A stretch of DNA of 23,450 nucleotides, from positions 1 through 23,450 of the forward strand of contig DASWHX010000261.1 of the NCBI GenBank assembly GCA_036397995.1. The letters are read 5' to 3'. The stretch's first letter is position 1. Every line of letters begins with the position of its first letter. The translations under genes and the position numbers were made by a program. Source of the DNA: DASWHX01 sp036397995. Lineage in GTDB: Bacteria > Bacteroidota > Bacteroidia > Cytophagales > Cyclobacteriaceae. The notes beneath the pieces were generated by a model that was given only the letters and a program-made list of their open reading frames with translations, searched no databases and had not been told where the DNA came from. Below are positions 16,396 to 23,450 of the stretch, piece by piece.

Positions 16396-17613
16396 TTGAA
16401 CCTGTCCTATTTCATATCGAAGAGAATAAGCAAGCCAGCCGCCAACACCTTCTCCAGTACAATATATAAAATCGGGATAGCTTCAGTGGGGATAAGCCTG
16501 GCCACAATGATTCTCTCATTTTGTATTCTGCTGGGGTTCCGGGGAATTATTGAAGAGAAAATTATCAGCTTTGGTTCGCACCTTAATGTCACCAGGTTTA
16601 CTTTAACCAGTTCATATCTGGAAAATCCTATCTCAACCGGCAGAGACATTTATGTGAATTACCGGCAATATCCATTCATTGATCATATTCAAACTTACAG
16701 TTATAAACCGGCATTATTGAAAACAGAGGAAGAGGTACTTGGAGCTTTTCTCAAAGGCGTTGCCCCTGACTTTAACCTTAAAAGATTTAATGCCAACATG
16801 GCTGAAGGAGGGTTTGTTGAGTTTGATGATAGTGCAGCCAGTAATGATGTTGTCATCAGTAAAATAATAGCGAATAAGCTAAAACTTAAAGTCGGCGACC
16901 CACTGATAGCTCACTTTTTTCAAAATCCTCCCAGGGTTCGAAGACTTAATGTGAAAGGTATTTATGAAACCTGGATTGAGGAGTTTGATGAAAAAGTCAT
17001 TCTTGTTGATATCAAATTAATCCAGCGATTAAACAATTGGCCGGATTCACTGGTGGGTGGTTTTGAAGTATTCATAAAGGACTTTAATCAGTTAGAAGCT
17101 AATGAAGAAACCCTTTATGACAATATTGATAGTGACTTATACGTAGAAAAGGTAACTGATCAATATCAGCAGGTATTTGAATGGCTGGGGTTGATTAAAC
17201 AAAACATGTTAATCTTTTTGGTGCTGGTATTATTTGTGGCCTCATTCAACATGATTTCAATTGTCATCATTTTGATCATGGAAAGAACCCCGATGATTGG
17301 CATGCTAAAAGCAATGGGTGCGCCCGACAAGCAGATTCGGGATATTTTTACTTACAACGGCTGGAAATTAATTCTCTGGGGACTGCTAATTGGAAATGCT
17401 TTGGGCATAGGGCTTGGTATGTTGCAGGATAAATTTAGGTTAATTCCATTAAATCCTGAGAATTACTATATGAGTTATGTTCCAATCTCATGGAACTGGC
17501 CAATAATAATTGGATTAAATTTTTCGGTGAGCTTGCTTATCTTGCTCGTCTTATTTATTCCAACCGCCATCATCAGCAGGATACAGCCTATACGGTCGAT
17601 ACGGTTCGATTAA
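16396..17613 (+). CDS. LolC/LolE/FtsX-like ABC permease
   Basis: The protein has 405 residues in the LolC/E layout: helix 1 (about 28-48), a large extracytoplasmic domain (about 50-265), then helices at about 271-294, 322-343 and 369-391. The cytoplasmic coupling region reads MERTPMIGMLKAMGAPDKQI (295-314). Family members take lipoproteins from the inner membrane and pass them to the LolA chaperone, with a LolD-type ATPase; no LolD lies in this window. The start is a TTG preceded by AAGG. An in-frame TGA at 16375 excludes longer versions, and the next ATG is well inside helix 1. The N-terminus NLSYFISKRI also matches the family's usual beginning. It overlaps the convergent glycosyltransferase gene by 26 bases. 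Confidence 0.88.
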   Translation: MNLSYFISKRISKPAANTFSSTIYKIGIASVGISLATMILSFCILLGFRGIIEEKIISFGSHLNVTRFTLTSSYLENPISTGRDIYVNYRQYPFIDHIQTYSYKPALLKTEEEVLGAFLKGVAPDFNLKRFNANMAEGGFVEFDDSAASNDVVISKIIANKLKLKVGDPLIAHFFQNPPRVRRLNVKGIYETWIEEFDEKVILVDIKLIQRLNNWPDSLVGGFEVFIKDFNQLEANEETLYDNIDSDLYVEKVTDQYQQVFEWLGLIKQNMLIFLVLVLFVASFNMISIVIILIMERTPMIGMLKAMGAPDKQIRDIFTYNGWKLILWGLLIGNALGIGLGMLQDKFRLIPLNPENYYMSYVPISWNWPIIIGLNFSVSLLILLVLFIPTAIISRIQPIRSIRFD

Positions 17614-18349
17614 CTTTCTTATACTTTTTAAAAAGTGAACCTACTTTCATTTGAATAACACCGAACAGCGCTTCATTGAAAATTTTGATTGACATTTTGG
17701 AATCGCCGCGGATTCGGTCAGTAAATACAATGGGTATTTCTTTTATCTTAAATCCATGCTTCCATGCATTGAATTTCATTTCAATTTGAAAAGCATACCC
17801 GACAAACCTAATTGCGGATAAATCAATTGTCCGCAATACTTTGATTTTGTAGCACTTAAAACCAGCCGTGGCATCATGAACAGGCATGCCCGTAATTATC
17901 CGGGTATAAAGGCTGGCGATATAAGAAAGCAATACTCTTCCAAGAGGCCAGTTTACCACATTAACTCCTTCAATATAACGTGAACCGATAACAAGGTCGT
18001 ATCTTTCAACTCTTGCCGCGCGAAGCAATCTCTTTAAATCCTTTGGATCATGGCTGAAATCTGCATCCATCTCAAATACATAATCATAATTATTGGCAAG
18101 AGCAAATTCGAAGCCTTTCAGGTAAGCCGTTCCTAATCCGAGCTTTTCTTTCCTTTCAATAAGGTGTAATTGTTGATGTTTCGAATTAAATTCATTCTGA
18201 AGATCTTTCACCTTTTCTGCGGTTTTGTCCGGAGAACCGTCATCAATGATCAAAATATCAAAAGTTGTTTTAAGTGAAAAGATAGAACGAATTATAAGTT
18301 CGATATTTTCAATTTCATTATAGGTCGGGATAATGACAAGGCTTTTCAC
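17588..18349 (-). CDS. Polyprenol-phosphate-mannose-synthase-like family 2 glycosyltransferase
   Basis: I place the start at GTG 18349, giving 253 residues beginning KSLVIIPTYNE. A TTG at 18391 would add 14 residues that do not look like part of the family. Motifs are DDGSPD (36-41), the DxD metal site in MDADFSHDP (94-102), IGSRYI (121-126) and RIRGDSKMS (212-220), as in Dpm1-type enzymes. The enzyme should transfer a sugar, commonly mannose, from a nucleotide donor to polyprenyl phosphate at the inner face of the cytoplasmic membrane. It has no C-terminal membrane helices, so it is the short soluble-catalytic form. The product would feed glycosylation of lipids or surface proteins. The C-terminal codons overlap the end of the convergent permease gene. 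Confidence 0.9.
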   Translation of the reverse strand: MKSLVIIPTYNEIENIELIIRSIFSLKTTFDILIIDDGSPDKTAEKVKDLQNEFNSKHQQLHLIERKEKLGLGTAYLKGFEFALANNYDYVFEMDADFSHDPKDLKRLLRAARVERYDLVIGSRYIEGVNVVNWPLGRVLLSYIASLYTRIITGMPVHDATAGFKCYKIKVLRTIDLSAIRFVGYAFQIEMKFNAWKHGFKIKEIPIVFTDRIRGDSKMSIKIFNEALFGVIQMKVGSLFKKYKKVNRTVSTV

Positions 18350-18417
18350 TCGGAGAGATTTTTTGAATTCCAAACTTAGGATTTTAATCAAGATTTTTGA
18401 GTAAAAAACCGGGGAAT

Positions 18418-19806
18418 TTAGTATCCAAGAATCTTTAGCATGCTGCTGCTTGTTTGTTCATCCCTGAATAATCGGGTTTTTATCTTTCCTTTTGCATCCT
18501 TATCAATTAGCACATGTTTTGGAGCGGGAATCAGGCAATGCTGAAGTCCGCCTACTCCGCCTAAAGTGTCCTGGTAAGCACCGGTATGAAAGAATCCGAT
18601 ATACAGTGGTTCTCCGTTCTCAATTTTAGGAAGAAATACCTCCGAAGAATGAGCTTCTGAATTATAGTAATCCATTGAATCGCAGGTGAGGCCGCCCAGA
18701 TTAACCCGGTGAAAATTTTCAGCCCATTTATTAACCGCGAGCATTATGAATTTTTGATTTAACCCCCAGGCATCGGGCAGGTGGGTGATAAATGAACCAT
18801 CGATCATATACCAAAGCTCCTTGTCATTTTGGAGTTTTTGGTTTAAAATTTGGTAAAGCAATGCACCACTTTCTGCTACCGTATAACTGCCGAATTCTGT
18901 AATGATGCTGGGAGTTTCAACATGATTTTTTTTACAAATCCACTGAATATTTTCAATAATTTGTTCTGTAATGTATTTGTAATCGAAATCAAAATGCATG
19001 GAAGACTTAATCGGGAAACCACCGCCTATGTCAACCGTATCAAGGGTTGGACAAATCTTCTTTAGTTCGCAATACTTGTACATGAATCTGCTTAATTCGC
19101 TCCAATAGTACGCGGTATCTCTTATTCCCGTATTAATAAAAAAATGAAGCATTTTGAGATTTGCAGTTGGACTTGGAGCGATTACTTCATTATAAAGGTC
19201 TCTTACATCGGTGTATCTGATACCAAGCCTGGATGTATAAAATTCAAATTTGGGCTCTTCATCTGCGGCAAGCCGGATTCCTAAATCATAAGGAACCTTT
19301 ATATTTTCATCGTAAAATTTGATTTCATTCAAATCGTCTAAAATCGGAATGCAATTCTTGAAACCCTCATTTAGCAGCTCTGAAATGTATTGACGGTAAA
19401 GCGGTCTTTTAAATCCATTGCATATTACGTAGGTATCTTTGGTAATCTTGCCTTCTTTCAGAAGTTTTCGCACAATGGGAATGTCAAACGCCGAAGAGGT
19501 TTCTATATGAACATCATTTTTCAATGCTTCATCGAAAATAAATTTGTAGTGTGAAGATTTGGTGCAATAGCTATACAGGTATTTCCCCTTATAATTGAAT
19601 TTTGCCATGGCATCTCCAAAAAGCTTCTGAGCAATCTTTATGTTCTCGCTGATTTTTGGAAGGTAGGTGACCTTGAGGGGTGTCCCATATTCCTTGATTA
19701 GCTTCATGAGAGGGACATCGTTGAAATAGAGTTCGTTGTTTTCAACCCTGAATTCCTTCTGAGGAAATTCGAAGGTTTGCTCAATGAGATCTATATATTG
19801 CTTCAT
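18418..19806 (-). CDS. speA: Arginine decarboxylase (PLP, fold type III, short form)
   Basis: The protein has 462 residues, much shorter than E. coli SpeA but like the compact form common in Bacteroidota. The N-terminal alanine-racemase-like barrel has the PLP lysine at Lys83 (YCTKSSHY), the glycine loop DIGGGFP (259-265) and a phosphate-site EFGSYTV (304-310). The C-terminal beta domain has CDSMD (375-379), with Cys375 as the expected active-site cysteine reaching across the dimer, and HTGAYQ (407-412). It should convert L-arginine to agmatine and CO2 in the cytosol. The related activities diaminopimelate or carboxynorspermidine decarboxylase cannot be fully excluded, but the neighbouring arginine-type enzymes favour arginine. 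It diverges from the guanidino-enzyme gene across 197 bases. Confidence 0.78.
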   Translation of the reverse strand: MKQYIDLIEQTFEFPQKEFRVENNELYFNDVPLMKLIKEYGTPLKVTYLPKISENIKIAQKLFGDAMAKFNYKGKYLYSYCTKSSHYKFIFDEALKNDVHIETSSAFDIPIVRKLLKEGKITKDTYVICNGFKRPLYRQYISELLNEGFKNCIPILDDLNEIKFYDENIKVPYDLGIRLAADEEPKFEFYTSRLGIRYTDVRDLYNEVIAPSPTANLKMLHFFINTGIRDTAYYWSELSRFMYKYCELKKICPTLDTVDIGGGFPIKSSMHFDFDYKYITEQIIENIQWICKKNHVETPSIITEFGSYTVAESGALLYQILNQKLQNDKELWYMIDGSFITHLPDAWGLNQKFIMLAVNKWAENFHRVNLGGLTCDSMDYYNSEAHSSEVFLPKIENGEPLYIGFFHTGAYQDTLGGVGGLQHCLIPAPKHVLIDKDAKGKIKTRLFRDEQTSSSMLKILGY

Positions 19807-19862
19807 TATGTGAAATGCATAAAATGGATTTTAAAAGGACCTGCAATAATCTAATAATTTAA

Positions 19863-19881
19863 CAATTAATCCAACTAATTG
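19863..19881. repeat. Inverted repeat CAATTA-N7-TAATTG in the divergent intergenic region
   Basis: Perfect six-base arms with a seven-base spacer sit 57 bases before the arginine decarboxylase start and 122 bases before the divergent guanidino-enzyme gene. The symmetry and position suit an operator for a dimeric regulator. The composition is A+T-rich, so chance is a real alternative. Confidence 0.3.
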
Positions 19882-19959
19882 CCCCACCAATAAACCTGGA
19901 GATGGAAATTCTGAAAGTCTGGCAACCTGGGTAAAAGTAAATCCCAAACCCCATAGTTC

Positions 19960-19986
19960 TTGATAAGGCCCAATCGAGTAAATTTG
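19960..19986 (+). promoter_or_regulatory. Probable promoter of the guanidino-enzyme/ctlX/DHS-like/argS run
   Basis: TTG at 19960-19962 and TAAATTTG at 19979-19986 fit the Bacteroidota -33 (TTG/TTTG) and -7 (TAnnTTTG) elements. The spacer is 16 bases, slightly short. The transcript would begin about 10-12 bases before the ATG at 20004. This is the best promoter candidate in the window. Confidence 0.45.
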
Positions 19987-20003
19987 GGCATAAATTCTCA
20001 TTT

Positions 20004-20915
20004 ATGAAGCTTCAGGTTCGGGATGAAATTTCGCCACTCCGGTCAGTTATTGTGGGATCGGCTTTTGATTTTGGGGGGACACCTCTGTATAAAGAAGCTT
20101 ATGATCCGAAATCAAAAGAGAATATTCGAAACGGCACTTTTCCAACGGAAGAGGATCTGTTGGAGGAAATTGATGGCTTTGCGGAAAAATTGAAAGCCAT
20201 GGGGGTTTATGTTTACAGGCCTCAGAATGTAGAAGGTATCAACCAGATATTTGCCAGGGATATCGGCTTAGTTATTGAAGATTTTTTCATAAAAGCGAAT
20301 ATCGTCGCCGACCGGACAAAGGAAATAAGAGGGATATTACACCTGCTTAAGAAAATTGACTCCCGAAAAGTTGTTCAGCCGCCTGTGAAAGTCCGAATTG
20401 AAGGTGGAGATGTGATGCCCTGGTATGATAAGATTTTCATCGGCTATTCAAAGTATGCCGATTTTCAAAAATTTATTGTCTCCCGAACCAATGAGGCAGG
20501 GATAGAATTTGTTAAGCAGCTGTTTCCTGATAAGGAAGTAATTCCTTTTGAACTTAATAAGTCAGATAATGATGCCAGGAAGAATGCACTGCATCTGGAC
20601 TGCTGTTTTCAGCCGATAGGTAAAGGTTTTGCTATAATGTACCGTGATGGCTTTAAGAATAAGCGGGAAGCAAATTACCTGGTTAATTTTTTTGGGCAGC
20701 CCAAAATGATTTTCATAGACCAGCAGGAAATGTATGATATGTGCGCAAATATTTTTTCCGTAAATCCGAATTTAATAATTTCATCAAAAAATTTTGTTCG
20801 TCTTAACAAGGAACTCAGAGATCGTGGCTTCAAAGTTGAAGAAGTAAAATATAATGAAACGGCAAAAATGGAAGGACTTTTGAGATGCTCAACATTACCT
20901 TTAAGAAGAAGTTGA
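20004..20915 (+). CDS. Guanidino-group modifying enzyme (amidinotransferase/deiminase superfamily), specificity unknown
   Basis: The protein has 303 residues and a complete catalytic set for this fold: FARDIG (83-88), EGGD (133-136), His197 in HLDC, and Cys295 in the C-terminal RCSTLPL. In the superfamily the Cys attacks the guanidinium carbon, and His with the acidic residues assists. The product may be a hydrolase (arginine, agmatine or dimethylarginine deiminase type) or an amidinotransferase. It is not a typical agmatine deiminase: WARDxGP and the GGGNIHC ending are absent. The Cys context RCSTLPL looks more like arginine deiminase or amidinotransferase families. It lies between a divergent arginine decarboxylase and ctlX (five-base gap), which suggests arginine, agmatine or a related guanidine as substrate. 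Confidence 0.8.
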   Translation: MKLQVRDEISPLRSVIVGSAFDFGGTPLYKEAYDPKSKENIRNGTFPTEEDLLEEIDGFAEKLKAMGVYVYRPQNVEGINQIFARDIGLVIEDFFIKANIVADRTKEIRGILHLLKKIDSRKVVQPPVKVRIEGGDVMPWYDKIFIGYSKYADFQKFIVSRTNEAGIEFVKQLFPDKEVIPFELNKSDNDARKNALHLDCCFQPIGKGFAIMYRDGFKNKREANYLVNFFGQPKMIFIDQQEMYDMCANIFSVNPNLIISSKNFVRLNKELRDRGFKVEEVKYNETAKMEGLLRCSTLPLRRS

Positions 20916-20920
20916 AATTT

Positions 20921-21907
20921 ATGCAAATTACTTCGCACATATTGATGATTAGACCCGTGCAGTTTCGTTACAATGAACAAACCGCTGAAAACAACTTCTA
21001 TCAAAAGGATCCTGATAATCTTGATGATGAAACTGCAGGAGAAAAGGCGCAGCGTGAGTTTGACAACTTTGTACAGGTCTTGCGCTCAAAAGGCGTGGAT
21101 GTGCTGGTGGTGGAAGATACTTTTAGTTCCGATACTCCTGATTCTATTTTCCCTAATAACTGGGTCTCATTTCATGAGGATGGCACAGTTGTTTTATTTC
21201 CGATGTTTGCCCCCAACCGGAGAAGGGAAAGAAGAAAGGATATTCTTAACGATATTTTACCAGGACGTGGTTTTGCAGTTAAGAAGATAATTGATTTTTC
21301 TGATTTTGAAAAAAGTGAAAGATTTTTGGAAGCAACCGGAAGCATGGTAATGGATAGGGATAATAGAATTATTTACGCGTCCATTTCAGAAAGAACCGAC
21401 CCTGGCCTTGTTGATGAATTCTGCATAAAATTTGGATACAAGGCTGTGAAATTTCATTCTTATCAAACCTACCAGGGAGAACGGCTTCCCATTTATCATA
21501 CAAATGTAATGATGACCTTGGCAGATGAATTTGCCATTATTTGCGGAGATGCCGTTGATAATAAAGAAGAATTGAAAGACGTTGTCTCTAATCTCAAAAA
21601 AACCGGGAAGGAGATAATCTATATTACTGAAGAGCAAACCAGGAAATTTGCGGGAAATATGCTCCAGGTAATAAACAAAGACGGAAAGAAACTGGTGGTA
21701 ATGTCTTCAGCGGCCTACCATAGTCTTAATCCCGAACAAGTTCGGCAAGTGCAGCACTACGGTGAGTTGGTACACAGTGATTTGAAGACCATTGAAACCT
21801 GCGGAGGCGGAAGTGCAAGGTGCATGATGGCGGAAGTATTCCTGCCAATGGTGGATTTTTCTCTTGATAAACCTTCAGAATTGATAAATTTGCCCTCATC
21901 AAACTAA
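20921..21907 (+). CDS. ctlX: CtlX-like citrulline hydrolase / arginine-deiminase-related protein
   Basis: From the ATG at 20921 the product has 328 residues and starts MQITSHILMIRPVQF, typical of the family. An ATG at 20885 would add 12 unrelated residues and overlap the preceding gene. Family motifs are TPDSIFPNNWVSFH (72-85), FPMFAPNRRRERR, EATGSMVMDR (137-146), His193 in YHTNVM and the catalytic Cys301 in GGGSARCMMAE (295-305). CtlX-type enzymes are annotated as citrulline-utilisation hydrolases yielding ornithine; assignment beyond the family is inference. With the enzyme upstream, it makes a tandem of two very different members of one superfamily. It ends ten bases before the DHS-like gene, so the genes are probably co-transcribed. 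Confidence 0.85.
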   Translation: MQITSHILMIRPVQFRYNEQTAENNFYQKDPDNLDDETAGEKAQREFDNFVQVLRSKGVDVLVVEDTFSSDTPDSIFPNNWVSFHEDGTVVLFPMFAPNRRRERRKDILNDILPGRGFAVKKIIDFSDFEKSERFLEATGSMVMDRDNRIIYASISERTDPGLVDEFCIKFGYKAVKFHSYQTYQGERLPIYHTNVMMTLADEFAIICGDAVDNKEELKDVVSNLKKTGKEIIYITEEQTRKFAGNMLQVINKDGKKLVVMSSAAYHSLNPEQVRQVQHYGELVHSDLKTIETCGGGSARCMMAEVFLPMVDFSLDKPSELINLPSSN

Positions 21908-21917
21908 TTATTACGTA

Positions 21918-22892
21918 ATGCCAGATGGACCTGTAACAGCTTTTATTGAAAAGCACTATTTGCACTTTAATGCCGCTGCCCTTGTTGATGCTTCCAAAGC
22001 CTACATAAAACATCTGGAAGAGGGTAAGAAAATGATGATTACCCTGGCAGGAGCCATGAGCACCGCGGAACTGGGGATATCACTCGCAGAAATGATCCGA
22101 CAAGATAAAGTTCAGATCATTACATGTACCGGAGCAAACCTGGAAGAAGATCTGATGAATCTTGTCGCTCATAATTCCTATAAACGCGTTCCGAATTACA
22201 GAGATCTAACTCCAAAAGAAGAATGGGAACTGCTTGAAAAGGGTTACAATCGGGTAACGGATACCTGCATACCTGAGGAAGAAGCCTTCCGCAGACTTCA
22301 GAAACATATCTTTAAAATCTGGAAAGAAGCGGAGGAAAGCGGAGAACGTTATTTTCCTCATGAATATATGTTTAAGATGCTGCTTTCCGGCGTTTTGGAA
22401 CAATATTATGAAATTGACTCAAAGAACAGCTGGATGTTAGCAGCAGCAGAAAAGAATTTGCCAATCATTGTTCCGGGTTGGGAAGATTCTACCATGGGAA
22501 ACATTTTTGCCTCCTATTGTATTAAGAATGAGTTGACACCGTCTACCATGAAGTCCGGAATAGAATATATGACCTGGTTGGCTGATTACTATACCAGGAA
22601 TGCCGGAACGGAAGGCATAGGATTCTTCCAGATTGGCGGTGGTATTGCCGGAGATTTTCCCATCTGTGTTGTCCCTATGCTTTACCAGGATCTTAAAAGA
22701 ACAGAAACTCCTTTCTGGAGTTATTTCTGTCAGATTTCAGATTCTACTACAAGTTTTGGTTCTTATTCCGGCGCGGTTCCAAATGAAAAAATAACCTGGG
22801 GCAAACTAGGGATTGATACACCTAAGTTTATCATAGAATCGGATGCCTCTATTGTGGCACCGCTCGTATTTGCCTATATACTCGGCTGGTAA
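21918..22892 (+). CDS. Deoxyhypusine-synthase-like aminobutyltransferase
   Basis: The 324 residues match the deoxyhypusine synthase fold: LAGAMSTAELGISLAEMI (43-60), TGANLEEDL (71-79, NAD-binding region), GWEDSTMGN (187-195), SYSGAVPNEK (282-291) and Lys296 in TWGKLG. Lys296 aligns with the lysine that forms the enzyme-imine in eukaryotic and archaeal DHS (SWGK). ESDASIVAPL (307-316) is the last NAD-site motif. True DHS modifies eIF5A, which bacteria lack. Bacterial relatives are instead thought to move the aminobutyl group of spermidine to a small amine, for example putrescine to give homospermidine. The neighbouring arginine decarboxylase and guanidino enzymes support a polyamine role. The protein is cytosolic. 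The ATG at 21918 is followed by the ArgS start one base after its own stop. Confidence 0.88.
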   Translation: MPDGPVTAFIEKHYLHFNAAALVDASKAYIKHLEEGKKMMITLAGAMSTAELGISLAEMIRQDKVQIITCTGANLEEDLMNLVAHNSYKRVPNYRDLTPKEEWELLEKGYNRVTDTCIPEEEAFRRLQKHIFKIWKEAEESGERYFPHEYMFKMLLSGVLEQYYEIDSKNSWMLAAAEKNLPIIVPGWEDSTMGNIFASYCIKNELTPSTMKSGIEYMTWLADYYTRNAGTEGIGFFQIGGGIAGDFPICVVPMLYQDLKRTETPFWSYFCQISDSTTSFGSYSGAVPNEKITWGKLGIDTPKFIIESDASIVAPLVFAYILGW

Positions 22893-22893
22893 G

Positions 22894-23450
22894 ATGAAAA
22901 CTTTGCGAATTGAAGATCAGATAAAAGAAGGGATCACTCTGGCCTTTAATCAATTATTTAAAGCGGAGGTAAAGTCAGAGGAAATAAAGTTGCAACCAAC
23001 CAATAAAGAATTTGAAGGCGACTTCACATTTGTTGTTTTTGCATTTCTGAAAGAAACAAAAAAATCACCGGAAGAATCCGGAAAAATGATTGGGGAATTC
23101 ATAATGAATCACACCGGATTGATCGACTCTTATAATGTTGTAAAGGGATTTCTGAATTTAGTGATTTCTGGAGAAGTGTGGATATCAACACTAAAAAATA
23201 TCGCAAACAATGATCAGCACGGGTTCAAGCAACGTAACGGCACGCAGGTAATGGTTGAATACTCCTCACCCAACACCAATAAGCCGCTTCACCTCGGACA
23301 CCTGCGAAACAATTTCCTTGGATACTCTGTAGCGAAAATTCTTGAAGCAAATGGCAATACAGTTCATAAAGTTCAGATTATAAATGACAGGGGAATTCAT
23401 ATTTGTAAATCTATGCTTGCGTGGATAAAATTTGGCAAAGGTGAAACACC
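22894..23450 (+). CDS. argS: Arginyl-tRNA synthetase, C-terminus off window
   Basis: The reading frame from the ATG at 22894 stays open to the window end (185 codons). The N-terminal additional domain typical of ArgS (1-about 110) contains FEGDFTFVVFAF and VKGFLNLVIS. The catalytic domain begins with VEYSSPNTNKPLHLGHLRNN (121-140), which holds the HIGH-type signature HLGH at 133-136. QIINDRGIHICKSM follows, as in bacterial ArgS. The enzyme charges tRNA-Arg with arginine. It starts one base after the DHS-like stop, an unusual but functionally themed partner: an arginine consumer beside arginine-to-amine enzymes. The C-terminal anticodon-binding part is not in the window. Confidence 0.96.
   Translation, partial: MKTLRIEDQIKEGITLAFNQLFKAEVKSEEIKLQPTNKEFEGDFTFVVFAFLKETKKSPEESGKMIGEFIMNHTGLIDSYNVVKGFLNLVISGEVWISTLKNIANNDQHGFKQRNGTQVMVEYSSPNTNKPLHLGHLRNNFLGYSVAKILEANGNTVHKVQIINDRGIHICKSMLAWIKFGKGET

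Noticed and set aside
17623..17636. Perfect palindrome ACTTTTTAAAAAGT as a bidirectional terminator
   Set aside because: It has no G+C stem and lies inside the coding end of the glycosyltransferase, where it encodes a Lys-rich tail; probably a composition effect.
20004..20915. Calling the 303-residue enzyme agmatine deiminase because of the nearby arginine decarboxylase
   Set aside because: The WARDxGP and GGGNIHC-type motifs of agmatine deiminase are not present; context alone is not enough.
20885..20920. Upstream ATG for ctlX
   Set aside because: It overlaps the preceding gene and adds a lysine-rich stretch not typical of the family; the ATG at 20921 restores the family N-terminus.
1..23450. 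Mobile element, phage, CRISPR array or defence system
   Set aside because: No transposase, integrase, terminal repeats, direct-repeat array or nuclease-type gene was seen; all genes look like chromosomal housekeeping or accessory metabolism.

Overview
This window looks like chromosomal DNA from a member of the Bacteroidota, most likely a free-living Cytophagales-type bacterium. The evidence is a secreted subtilase with a C-terminal type IX secretion (T9SS) sorting domain, Bacteroidota-typical families (DUF4197, CtlX, DUF1343/NamZ, a roughly 460-residue arginine decarboxylase, a deoxyhypusine-synthase-like enzyme), moderate A+T richness, and TAnnTTTG octamers that resemble the Bacteroidota -7 promoter element. 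Genus-level placement is inference only. No tRNA, rRNA, CRISPR array, insertion sequence or phage gene was recognised.

Layout. (1) Positions 1-2179, minus strand: the N-terminal two thirds of a lipoyl-bearing 2-oxoacid dehydrogenase E2 (cut by the window edge) lies downstream of cinA. (2) 2257-7094: a secreted DUF4197 protein (+) faces a very large T9SS subtilase (-); their stop codons share a TTAA. The subtilase carries three tandem Ig-like/PKD-like repeats of about 155 residues. (3) 7430-10043 (+): a MacA-like periplasmic adaptor and a MacB-like permease, with no ATPase beside them, followed by a stand-alone PaaN-type aldehyde dehydrogenase. (4) 11807-16372 (-): a tight six-gene run read as namZ, fmt, folA, a serine/threonine-dehydratase-like PLP enzyme, a 74-residue membrane protein and a TauE/SafE transporter. 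It has ATGA start-stop overlaps typical of translational coupling. (5) 16396-18349: a LolC/E-like permease (+, TTG start) and a dolichol-phosphate-mannose-synthase-like glycosyltransferase (-), overlapping tail to tail. (6) 18418-23450: an arginine/polyamine neighbourhood. A minus-strand arginine decarboxylase diverges from a plus-strand run of an unassigned guanidino-modifying enzyme, CtlX, a deoxyhypusine-synthase-like protein and argS (cut by the window edge).

How the genes may work together. Region 6 is the most interesting part. The decarboxylase should make agmatine from arginine. Two different guanidine/ureido-acting enzymes of the amidinotransferase fold are encoded back to back. The DHS-like enzyme keeps the lysine that forms the aminobutyl-imine intermediate, so it could transfer an aminobutyl group from spermidine to a small amine acceptor. 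Together with argS, everything here handles arginine or arginine-derived amines. No agmatinase, agmatine deiminase of the usual WARD type, N-carbamoylputrescine amidase, spermidine synthase or carboxynorspermidine enzyme is visible, so the route from agmatine to polyamine is open. In region 4, FolA and Fmt both serve tetrahydrofolate one-carbon metabolism and translation initiation.
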